A stretch of DNA of 14,381 nucleotides from Candidatus Wallbacteria bacterium (GTDB lineage: Bacteria > Muiribacteriota > UBA6191 > JACPRK01). Every line of letters starts with the position of its first letter. Position 1 is the first letter of the stretch. The DNA lies in contig JACQFU010000541.1 in NCBI GenBank assembly GCA_016199905.1, positions 1 through 14,381 on the forward strand, in the 5' to 3' direction. The position numbers and the translations under genes were made by a program. Of this stretch, positions 1 through 6,400 are shown piece after piece. Under the pieces are notes generated by a model. That model did not search any database and was not told where the DNA came from. It saw only the letters and a list, made by a program, of their open reading frames with translations.

Positions 1-490
1 AGTCCGAGATGAGGCGCCCGAGCTCCTTGCGTCTGAGCAAGTCGAACTTCTCCGGAGGCAGCGGACGATACTTGCCGGCGTTCCCGTTGAAGCGAACCTT
101 CAGCTCCTTGCCGCTCTCGTCGAGCAGGTAGACAGCCCGGTAGAGGTTGTGCCGCTTCAGGAGCACCGTGAACAGCTCGTCCACGGTCGCCAGGTCTCGC
201 TTCGTCGCCGCCGGGAACTTTGCCATGTCTTCGAGCAGCCCCGTGCCGTCGCTGAACATCGAGGCGAACTGCCGCCCCACGAGCGTGGCGATCTCCTGGT
301 TGGCGTTCATCGCGACCTCGCGGAAAAAGACCTTCTCGGTGTGGGCCGCCTGATACCCCGTGAACATCAGCAGGATGCCGATGAGCAGGAGGATCGAGAC
401 CGTCAAGACGGTGATCCGCAGATCGGGTCCGGCCTCCAGCACCGCCTCGATGGGCTCGGATTTCTCCGTTTTCTTGGGTCCTTCGGCCAT
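1..490 (-). CDS. N-terminal part of a membrane sensor protein with a Cache-like extracytoplasmic domain (cut by window edge)
   Basis: The reading frame is open from an ATG at 490 to the window edge, giving 163 residues of a longer protein. A charged cytoplasmic N-terminus (1-24) precedes one strong transmembrane segment at about residues 26-46. The following region has the helix-then-strand look of the start of a dCache sensor domain, including 'QEIATLVGRQFASMF' and 'YRAVYLLDESGKEL'. A GGAG Shine-Dalgarno lies 5 bases before the ATG. The gene starts 24 bp after the chemoreceptor-like gene ends, so co-transcription is likely. Known proteins of this layout are histidine kinases, diguanylate cyclases, adenylate cyclases or chemoreceptors. 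The output domain lies outside the window, so I cannot choose among them. Confidence 0.8.
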   Translation of the reverse strand, partial: MAEGPKKTEKSEPIEAVLEAGPDLRITVLTVSILLLIGILLMFTGYQAAHTEKVFFREVAMNANQEIATLVGRQFASMFSDGTGLLEDMAKFPAATKRDLATVDELFTVLLKRHNLYRAVYLLDESGKELKVRFNGNAGKYRPLPPEKFDLLRRKELGRLISD

Positions 491-514
491 GTCCTCTCCG
501 ATCTCGCGCGCCCG

Positions 515-1798
515 TCAGATGTCCCGCGTGGCGGACAGCTTCTCGTAAGCCCGGCCCAGGGTCGAGCCGATCTCCTCCAGCACCGTCGATCGGCGCTTCA
601 GTTCATCCACCGACTCCCGGACCCGGGTCAGCTCCTCCCGGAGCTTCGACGCCGTCTCCATCTCCTCGGCCGACGCCGTGCCCAGACGGTCGCTGACGCC
701 GTTGATCTCCTCGCCGAAGCGCAACAGCTCGTGCGACGACGTCTTCTGCATCAGCGTGTAGCGGCCGACGCCGTCGATGTAACTCTCCACCTGCTCGATG
801 ATCTCGATGATCTCCCGCGACGTGCGCCCCGACTCCAGGGCGAACGCGATGCCGCCCTCCACTCGCTGCGTCCCCTCGTGCGTGGCGTGGATCGCTTCGT
901 CGGCGTCGGCCCGGATGCCCTCGATCAGCTCGCGGATCTCCATCGCGGCCCGGTGGCTCGACTCCGAGAGCTTGCGCACCTCGTCGGCCACCACCGCGAA
1001 CCCAGAGCCGTGCTTGCCCGCGCGCGCGGCCTCGATCGCCGCATTCAACGCCAGCAGGTTCGTCTGCTCGGCCACGTTGCCGATCGCTTCGAGGATGCCG
1101 CCGATCTTCTCCAGGCGGCTGCCGAGGTTGCCGATCACGCGCGTGATGGTGGTCATCGCGCGCTGGATATGGTCGATCCCTTCCGCGGTGACCTGCGCGG
1201 CCTTGCTCGAGGCCTGGGCCCGCTGCACGACGTCGTCGAAGAGCTTCGTCGCCTCGAGCGTGTTGCGCTCCACGGTCTCGAGCCCTTCCGCCAGCTGGGC
1301 CGTGGCCACGCGGTGCCGCACCGACAGGTCGTTGAAGTCCTTCGTGATGCGGCGCATCCCCTCGAGGTCGGCCAGGATCTCGGGCGCTCCGGAGAGGCGC
1401 TGTTTGATCGTCTGCTCGATCGTGACCAGGTTCGTGCGGAATTGATCGATCTGCTTGCTCGCCTCCGTCAGGTAGTCCTGGCCCAACCGTGCCATGTCGA
1501 GCACCCGGAAGTACTTCTCCCGGAAGGTCCCCAGGAAGTGGGCCAGGTAGTCCAGCTCGGTCCGGAAATCGCTGATGTGACCACCCTTCTGGGATTCGCC
1601 GACCTGATCGACCGCGGCGACCACGTCGAGGTAGACGAACACGTTCACGCCGATGGCCGCCAAGGAGAGGATCACGATCGCCAGGATGGCGTTGCGCTCG
1701 TGGTCCTTCATCCCCCCCGCGGCCGCCACGGAGCTCAGGGTTGCCAGCACCAGAAGCAATCCGATAGCGATGACGAGCTTGCTCTTGACGCTGAACAT
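515..1798 (-). CDS. Methyl-accepting chemotaxis-type signalling protein with a transmembrane hairpin and no ligand domain
   Basis: This 427-residue protein carries the hallmark chemoreceptor signalling tip at about residues 238-281: 'AEQTNLLALNAAIEAARAG' followed by 'GFAVVADEVRKLSESS'. This is the region that binds CheA and CheW in known receptors. Long heptad-like helices flank it on both sides (about 75-235 and 282-420). Two hydrophobic segments (about 7-28 and 37-58) are separated by only a short charged loop, so there is no periplasmic ligand-binding domain, and I see no HAMP domain. I see no C-terminal CheR-tethering pentapeptide; the protein ends in 'SATRDI'. The gene starts 30 bp after the branching-enzyme stop and 24 bp before the next sensor gene, so it looks like the middle of an operon. 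No clear Shine-Dalgarno precedes its ATG. A role in taxis or in another Che-like pathway is inferred; no che genes lie in the window. Confidence 0.94.
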   Translation of the reverse strand: MFSVKSKLVIAIGLLLVLATLSSVAAAGGMKDHERNAILAIVILSLAAIGVNVFVYLDVVAAVDQVGESQKGGHISDFRTELDYLAHFLGTFREKYFRVLDMARLGQDYLTEASKQIDQFRTNLVTIEQTIKQRLSGAPEILADLEGMRRITKDFNDLSVRHRVATAQLAEGLETVERNTLEATKLFDDVVQRAQASSKAAQVTAEGIDHIQRAMTTITRVIGNLGSRLEKIGGILEAIGNVAEQTNLLALNAAIEAARAGKHGSGFAVVADEVRKLSESSHRAAMEIRELIEGIRADADEAIHATHEGTQRVEGGIAFALESGRTSREIIEIIEQVESYIDGVGRYTLMQKTSSHELLRFGEEINGVSDRLGTASAEEMETASKLREELTRVRESVDELKRRSTVLEEIGSTLGRAYEKLSATRDI

Positions 1799-1828
1799 GC
1801 GGTGGTCAGTTTACCACGTGGAGGAGAG

Positions 1829-3460
1829 CTACTCGCTGCTGCCATACACCCGGAAATCGATGTCCGGGAATATGTTGTCCTTCGATTCGATCTCGGCCAG
1901 CCAGGTCTCGTCCACGGGGAGCCCGCTCTCGACCTCGTCGCGCAGGCGATTGAAGCGGGCCAAGTGCTCGTGGGTGCGGCGCACGGCGTACTCGACGGCG
2001 GTCTTTCCGGCCATGATGAAGGCCCAGTCGCTGGCCTGGGCGAGCAGAAGCTCGCGAGCCATCTGGTTGAGCGCGCGCTGCACCACCCCAGTGGCGGCGC
2101 CGTGGGCGGCGGCTGCGGCGACCATCCTATCGGCCGAGCGGTGCAGATGGCGGTAGATCCAATCGTTGCTCTCGTTGAGCCAGACCTCTCCGAAGCCCCT
2201 GTGGCCCCAGCTCGAAAACGACAGCTCCACGGTCTCCAGGTCAGACTGAGTCTCCAGGTACTCCAGCGGCGTGATGGGCGCGATCTCGCTCTGTTCCAGG
2301 TGGAGCTTCCGCAGCACGAAGTCGATGAACATCGGCCCCTCGTACCACCAGTGGCCGAACAGTTCGGCGTCGTACGGGCTGACGACGATCGGCTTCCTGC
2401 CGATGAACCGCTCGAGCTGTCGCACCTGGTGCTGCCGGCGCGCGACGAAATCGGCGGCGTGTTCTTCGGCGCGCAGCCGAGCAGCTTCGGGGCGATAGGG
2501 CTGCTTGTCGTCGGTGCGGCCCGTGATGCGGTGGTACTTGATGCCCGTGGCGACCCGCAGGCCGCTCTCGTGTACATAAGGATGAATGTAGTCGTGCTCC
2601 AGGTCGAATCCGATGTCGCGGTAAAAGTCGCGGTACTCGGGGTCGCCGGGATAGCCCACATCGGCGCTCCAGACGCTGCGAGAGCTCTCCAGGTCCCGGC
2701 CGAAGACGGCGACGCCGGCGGGGGTGAGGGCCGGAGCGAAGACGCCGTGACGCGGGCGGGGGCGGCCGTTCAACAGTCCGTGCGAGTCGACCAGGAAGAA
2801 GCGGATCTTCTCGGCGGCCAGCTCCCGCTCGACGCCGGGGGCGTAGCCGCACTCGGGCAGCCAGATGCCGCTGGGGGAGGCGCCCAGCAGGCGGCGGTGC
2901 GAAGCGGTCGCGACCTTGATCTGGGCGCGCACGGCGGCAGGGTTGATCGAAAGGAGCGGCAGGAAACCGTGCGTGGCCGCGCAGGTCATCAGCTCCAGAC
3001 GGCTGGCCGCGGCCACCTCGCGGAAGGCCCGGAGCAGGTCTCGCTTGTATCGATCGACGAAGACGGTGCGGCAGTGACGGAAGCTCTCGAGATAGTGGAG
3101 CGCCGTCGGATGAAACTCGGGCAGCCATCGCGTGCGCTGCACCTCGCGCTCGGCCAGCTCGATCAGGCGGTCGATGTGCCGCACGTAGCGTGCCTGGAGA
3201 AGGGGATCGGAGAGCATCGCAGTCAAGGTTGGGGTGAGCGACATGCTGACTGCGACCGGGATCTTTTCCTCGATGAGCCGCTCGAAGACGGTCAGGAGCG
3301 GGATATAGGTCTCGGTGATGGCCTCGTAGAGCCAGCGCTCCTCGAGGAAGTCCTCGTGCTCGGGGTGGCGAACGAACGGGAGATGGGCGTGAAGGACCAG
3401 CGCGAAGTACCCGCGTTCAGTCGACTTTCCCGGGCTCGTCCGGTCTTCCTGCGCACGCAT
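1829..3460 (-). CDS. 1,4-alpha-glucan branching enzyme, glycoside hydrolase family 57
   Basis: The protein should cut alpha-1,4 glucan chains and re-attach them as alpha-1,6 branches during glycogen synthesis in the cytoplasm (EC 2.4.1.18). All GH57 regions are visible, numbered from the ATG at 3460 (543 aa). The N-terminal 'LHAHLPF' has His24 and His26. 'ATHGFLPLL' has His164. 'GIWLPECGY' holds the expected nucleophile Glu203. 'SPYDAELFGHWWYEGP' holds the expected acid/base Asp364. The C-terminal DUF1957-type end has 'NESNDWIYRHL' and 'DNIFPDIDFRVY'. From memory, the Thermus thermophilus GH57 branching enzyme has the same layout and length class. A longer version from a GTG at 3565 (578 aa) is open. 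I prefer the ATG because the extra 35 residues have no family counterpart and their codons are less G/C-biased at the third position (24 of 35 by hand). An AGGG lies close before the ATG. It follows the DUF4912 gene on the same strand. Confidence 0.94.
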   Translation of the reverse strand: MRAQEDRTSPGKSTERGYFALVLHAHLPFVRHPEHEDFLEERWLYEAITETYIPLLTVFERLIEEKIPVAVSMSLTPTLTAMLSDPLLQARYVRHIDRLIELAEREVQRTRWLPEFHPTALHYLESFRHCRTVFVDRYKRDLLRAFREVAAASRLELMTCAATHGFLPLLSINPAAVRAQIKVATASHRRLLGASPSGIWLPECGYAPGVERELAAEKIRFFLVDSHGLLNGRPRPRHGVFAPALTPAGVAVFGRDLESSRSVWSADVGYPGDPEYRDFYRDIGFDLEHDYIHPYVHESGLRVATGIKYHRITGRTDDKQPYRPEAARLRAEEHAADFVARRQHQVRQLERFIGRKPIVVSPYDAELFGHWWYEGPMFIDFVLRKLHLEQSEIAPITPLEYLETQSDLETVELSFSSWGHRGFGEVWLNESNDWIYRHLHRSADRMVAAAAAHGAATGVVQRALNQMARELLLAQASDWAFIMAGKTAVEYAVRRTHEHLARFNRLRDEVESGLPVDETWLAEIESKDNIFPDIDFRVYGSSE

Positions 3461-3638
3461 CCTTCCCTGGGTGGGATGCGCATGAGCACGCTCCAGGAGC
3501 GGAGCGGCGGTCCTCGGGCTTGCCTGTACCGATACCTTCGCTTTGTTCCCGGGGCGAGACCTCACGTCCGGGGAACCCTTCTCCAGGCGTCGTACCCGGA
3601 GCGAAGCGACGGCACCCGCGCGGGCGAGGCCGGCAACT

Positions 3639-5564
3639 TCACTCCGGCGACTCCTCGGAGGACTCGGTTCGGCGTTCGACGATAGGAGTGATCTCGAGTC
3701 GGTCGATTCCGTCGGCGGAGGTGGACTCGACGGGGATGACTTGCTGGCCGTCGGGCAAGGCGAAGCGCACGCTGAAGGTACCGTCGGTCCGCAGCTCCAT
3801 CGGCTGTCCCTGGATCTTCAGGCGGGAGCCGGGGACCGTCGCGCCATAGACGATCAGCTCGGCGTCGACGACCAGCCAGAAGCCGCGTTCCTTGACCTCC
3901 GGGGTGACGACGGGCGGGGCCAGCAATCCTTCGCCGTAGGGGCCGAACGGGCTGCTGGGTGCCCAGCCGCCCAGCGGGCTGGAAGGAATTCCGGGGCCTG
4001 CGGCCTGGGGGCCGTGAGGGCCGATCGGTTTCAACGGACTCGACGGATGCGCCAGCGCTTCCGACTCCAATGCGCTCGCCTCGGCCGCCGCCCGCTCCTG
4101 GGCCAGGTCGGTCAGCATCGAGTGCCGCTGGTCGGACTCCGGGTAGCCGGAGGCGGCCCGAGGCGTCCGGACGGTGTTGGAGCGCACGATCGCCAGGAAC
4201 TTCCCGTCGGAGGTGCGGATGCCGACCTCGATGAGGTGGTCGATGTCCTCGCCGAGCGTCTGGAAGTACCAGCTGCCCTCCGCCTGGCGCGGCAGGACGA
4301 TGTCGTGATGGCCGCGCCCATTCGTGCCGTCGTAGACGACGCCCGTGACGTCGTGGACGCGAACGACCAGGTCGCCACCGAAACGGTCCAGCGACTCCTG
4401 GAGGGCCCGCATCGTGGGCTCCGAGAGCTCCCAGTAGCAGTAGAGCCATTGCGGATCGCGCGGCATCAACACGACGCGATCGTCGGACTGGTAAATGGTG
4501 GGGATCGACTCGTGCTCGCGCGCGGCGCCGGCCGCGGGGGCGGGCTCGGCCTTGGGCACGCGCGTGGCGGGTCGCGGTGCCGTGGCGGCCTCGTCGAGCT
4601 CGCCGGCGTGCAAGTTGATGGGCGGCGCGGAGGGCGTCAGCTCGAACTGGCGCTTGAGACGCCGGGGCACGATCTTGCGGATCGGACGTATGGGCGTCCG
4701 GCTCGCGGGTCGCCCGGGGCTGACGGGCTTGGCTGCCGGCGCCGGCTTGGAAGGACGCTCCGGCGGGACCTTGACCGGAGCGGAGGCAGCCGCGGGTCTT
4801 GCGAAAGAGGCCGGCTTCGCGGAACTCTTCGAGGCAGGTGCGGCTGCCGCGGGTGCCTTCGGGGCGGGCGCCGGTTTTGCCGGGGCCGCCTTGATTGCCG
4901 GCGCGGGCTTCGCAAGCGGCCGAGCTGCCGGCTTCACCGAAACCGGCGCGGGTTTTCGGACGGCCGGCTTCTTTGCCGGGACGGGCGCCTTCGCGGCAAC
5001 GCGCACCTTCGCGGGAGCCTTCGCAGCCGTTCGCGCCGCCGGCTTTGCCGGAGCCTTCAAGGCCAGCTTCCCGGAGGGCTTCCGGGAGGGCTTCGCTGCC
5101 GGCGATTTCGCGGCCGGCTTCGCCACGATCTTGGCTACCCGTGACTTCACGGCTGGCGCGGCCTTCTTCGGTTGAGGCTTCTTGGGGGCCGCCTTCTTCG
5201 CGGCAGCGACAGCGGCACCCTTGGCCGGAACCTTCGTTGCTTTCTTGGCGATCGGAGCCTTGACCGTCGGAGCGGGCTTCCTGGTGGCGACGGCCGGCTT
5301 GGAGAGCGCCTTGCCCTTTGGAGCGGGCGCGGTCTTCTTGCTGGCTGGCGCTTCCGCGCGGGTTCGGGCGGGGGGCCTGGCGGAGAGCGGGCGCGCGCTG
5401 GCCGCGGCCAGCCTCTCCTGGCGCGCAGCGACCTTGGCCCGCGCGGCCAGGACGGCATCGATGAGCTGATCCTTGCCCATCTTGTGGCGGCCCACGATGT
5501 CCAGCTCCGCCGCCATCTCCTTCAGCTGCGCCAGGCTCTTCGAATTCAATGCGCCCGATTTCAT
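3639..5564 (-). CDS. DUF4912 protein with N-terminal Rho_N/SAP-like domain and long Ala/Lys/Pro-rich basic tail
   Basis: The product is 641 residues from the ATG at 5564, chosen for the AGGAGG 10 bases upstream; an upstream ATG at 5636 would add 24 residues. Residues about 5-42 ('SKSLAQLKEMAAELDI' onward) look like a Rho_N or SAP-type helical nucleic-acid-binding module. Residues about 64-300 are a low-complexity Ala/Lys/Pro tail resembling histone H1 C-termini. Residues about 355-470 match DUF4912, with 'VVLMPRDPQWLYCYWEL' and 'YFQTLGEDIDHLIEVGI'. A Pro/Ser/Gly linker leads to a beta-rich C-terminal module (about 555-630, 'AELIVYGATVPGSRLKIQG'). DUF4912 proteins have no established biochemical function that I know of. 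The branching-enzyme gene follows on the same strand, suggesting a carbohydrate-linked or glycogen-linked role, by context only. DNA or RNA binding by the basic tail is inference. Confidence 0.9.
   Translation of the reverse strand: MKSGALNSKSLAQLKEMAAELDIVGRHKMGKDQLIDAVLAARAKVAARQERLAAASARPLSARPPARTRAEAPASKKTAPAPKGKALSKPAVATRKPAPTVKAPIAKKATKVPAKGAAVAAAKKAAPKKPQPKKAAPAVKSRVAKIVAKPAAKSPAAKPSRKPSGKLALKAPAKPAARTAAKAPAKVRVAAKAPVPAKKPAVRKPAPVSVKPAARPLAKPAPAIKAAPAKPAPAPKAPAAAAPASKSSAKPASFARPAAASAPVKVPPERPSKPAPAAKPVSPGRPASRTPIRPIRKIVPRRLKRQFELTPSAPPINLHAGELDEAATAPRPATRVPKAEPAPAAGAAREHESIPTIYQSDDRVVLMPRDPQWLYCYWELSEPTMRALQESLDRFGGDLVVRVHDVTGVVYDGTNGRGHHDIVLPRQAEGSWYFQTLGEDIDHLIEVGIRTSDGKFLAIVRSNTVRTPRAASGYPESDQRHSMLTDLAQERAAAEASALESEALAHPSSPLKPIGPHGPQAAGPGIPSSPLGGWAPSSPFGPYGEGLLAPPVVTPEVKERGFWLVVDAELIVYGATVPGSRLKIQGQPMELRTDGTFSVRFALPDGQQVIPVESTSADGIDRLEITPIVERRTESSEESPE
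4695..5375 (-). repeat. Low-complexity Ala/Lys/Pro coding repeat (histone-H1-like tail)
   Basis: Over about 227 codons the DUF4912 gene encodes almost only Ala, Lys, Pro and some Arg, Ser, Val and Thr, in irregular short units such as AKPA, KAPA and KKPA. There is no fixed-period tandem unit. The stretch creates long open frames on other strands and frames that are not genes. The length of such a tail often varies between strains, which is an expectation and not something visible here. Confidence 0.85.
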
Positions 5565-5574
5565 ACGACCAGAA

Positions 5575-5580
5575 CCTCCT
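5575..5580 (-). promoter_or_regulatory. Shine-Dalgarno AGGAGG fixing the DUF4912 start at 5564
   Basis: On the minus strand a perfect AGGAGG lies 10 bases before the ATG at 5564. The upstream in-frame ATG at 5636 lies within or before the predicted promoter, so it is unlikely to be used. This decides the start. Confidence 0.75.
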
Positions 5581-5581
5581 G

Positions 5582-5620
5582 CCCATTCCGCTCGAACCCA
5601 CGAACGGGGAGCGGAAGGGG
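5582..5620 (-). promoter_or_regulatory. Stem-loop at the 5' end of the DUF4912 operon leader
   Basis: TTCCGCTC at 5586-5593 and GAGCGGAA at 5609-5616 are perfect 8-bp inverted arms around a 15-base loop. After one mismatch, CCC at 5582-5584 pairs with GGG at 5618-5620. The hairpin starts where transcription from the promoter at 5628-5656 should begin and ends one base from the AGGAGG. There is no T-run, so it is not an intrinsic terminator. It could protect the mRNA 5' end or tune access of ribosomes; the function is inferred. Confidence 0.5.
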
Positions 5621-5627
5621 GAGCCGC

Positions 5628-5656
5628 ACAATACACCAGAAGGGCGATGATTGCAA
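5628..5656 (-). promoter_or_regulatory. Sigma70-type promoter for the DUF4912-GH57-chemoreceptor unit
   Basis: On the minus strand TTGCAA (5656-5651) and TATTGT (5633-5628) are separated by exactly 17 bases. Each hexamer matches four of six consensus positions. The predicted start is near 5621-5620, giving a leader of about 57 bases before the ATG at 5564. It lies between the methyltransferase stop and the DUF4912 start, implying separate transcription of the two. Confidence 0.5.
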
Positions 5657-5671
5657 GTTAGCGGACCCTGG

Positions 5672-6265
5672 CTACGACTGCTCTTTGCGCGCTACCAAGC
5701 TTGCAACGTGCTTCCCCTTGGGCACGCCTCGCTCCACCACGCCCTCTCTATAGAAGAGCACGCGAAGGCTTGGAAACGCGTGGAGCAACTCGTTGGGCGC
5801 CAGCCGGAACTTCGGGTCGCGCGTTGGCCGCTCGGCCAGCGGCTGGTCGGTGGTGACGTTCTCGAACACCAAGACGCCTCCCGGACGCAGCGCCTTCTCG
5901 ACCGCCGCGAACAGGCTTCGCTGCGTGTAGTAGAAGCAGACGATCACGTCGGCGCATTGCGGCGGCAGCTCCACGGATTCCAGGTCGCACTCGACGGTCC
6001 TCAGAGTCACGCCGGTCTCTCGAGCCAGTTCGGAAGCCTTGGCCAGCCCCGAGGAGGACAGGTCCCAAATTTCGACGTCGAGGCCGAGCCGGGCCAGGTA
6101 GACCGCGTTGCGGCCTTCGCCGCCGGCCAGGTCGATCGCCTTCCCCGATTGCGGGAGCAGTCCGCCGATCTGCAGAAGGAAGTCCGCCGGCTCCGTGCCG
6201 AAGAGGTAGTCTCGCGGCTCGAGCCGGTCATTCCAGTATCGCCGCTCGCTGTCGTCCTTGGCCAT
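5672..6265 (-). CDS. Class I SAM-dependent methyltransferase (TehB/Methyltransf_25-like)
   Basis: This 197-residue protein is a compact Rossmann-fold methyltransferase. The N-terminal 'WNDRLEPRDYLFGTEPADFL' resembles the 'GTEPN-F' lead seen in TehB-like cytosolic methyltransferases. Motif I is 'AIDLAGGEGRNAVYLA' (residues 43-58). Asp68 in 'EIWDLS' is the expected ribose-binding acid, Asp94 is the motif II acid, and 'LRPGGVLVFENV' (126-137) is the post-core motif. The start at 6265 fits the family N-terminus, though no strong Shine-Dalgarno precedes it. The substrate is not predictable from sequence; TehB relatives act on tellurite, and others on small molecules or thiols. It lies 107 bp upstream of the DUF4912 gene on the same strand and is divergent from the hydrolase gene at 6401. 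Confidence 0.9.
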   Translation of the reverse strand: MAKDDSERRYWNDRLEPRDYLFGTEPADFLLQIGGLLPQSGKAIDLAGGEGRNAVYLARLGLDVEIWDLSSSGLAKASELARETGVTLRTVECDLESVELPPQCADVIVCFYYTQRSLFAAVEKALRPGGVLVFENVTTDQPLAERPTRDPKFRLAPNELLHAFPSLRVLFYREGVVERGVPKGKHVASLVARKEQS

Positions 6266-6320
6266 TTGCTTCGTGTCCGGGCCGACGGCAACCACCTTGT
6301 CCGGCGCGGCGCGGGCATCC

Positions 6321-6349
6321 AGTATCGCCCAGAGGCGGGTGCTGCGCAA
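6321..6349 (-). promoter_or_regulatory. Possible promoter for the methyltransferase gene
   Basis: On the minus strand TTGCGC (6349-6344) and GATACT (6326-6321) are 17 bases apart, matching consensus at three and four of six positions. The leader would be about 50 bases. This is a weak match in GC-rich DNA. Confidence 0.3.
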
Positions 6350-6370
6350 CAGCCGCTCCGGGCGTATCCT

Positions 6371-6387
6371 CAAAGAAGTCGACTTTG
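6371..6387. promoter_or_regulatory. Operator-like palindrome in the divergent 6266-6400 region
   Basis: CAAAG at 6371-6375 and CTTTG at 6383-6387 form an inverted repeat. An overlapping perfect 10-bp palindrome AAGTCGACTT sits at 6376-6385. It lies just after a TATCCT (6365-6370) that could be the -10 of the hydrolase gene, which starts at 6401. A regulator site is possible, but short palindromes arise by chance. Confidence 0.22.
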
Positions 6388-6400
6388 CGGCGAGGTGCGT

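Noticed and set aside
3615..3624. CCCGCGCGGG palindrome between the DUF4912 and branching-enzyme genes
   Set aside because: It is too short and compositionally trivial, and there is no T-run for termination. The genes still look co-transcribed.
149..3685. Very long plus-strand open frame (1178 codons) opposite the branching enzyme and chemoreceptor genes
   Set aside because: The minus strand carries two proteins with complete family motifs here. The plus frame is a GC-rich shadow with no recognisable domain and His/Arg/Asp-biased composition.
3543..5144. Plus-strand open frames opposite the DUF4912 gene
   Set aside because: They are Arg/Gly-rich or Ala/Gly-rich by-products of the Ala/Lys/Pro codon repeats on the minus strand. 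The DUF4912 domain, Shine-Dalgarno and promoter all support the minus strand.
4695..5375. Possible CRISPR or tandem repeat array
   Set aside because: The repetition is at the amino-acid level in irregular units inside an open frame, with no constant repeat and spacer lengths.
5651..6400. Upstream extension of the hydrolase frame to 5651
   Set aside because: It lies entirely antisense to the methyltransferase. The ATG at 6401 has a Shine-Dalgarno and family homology begins later.
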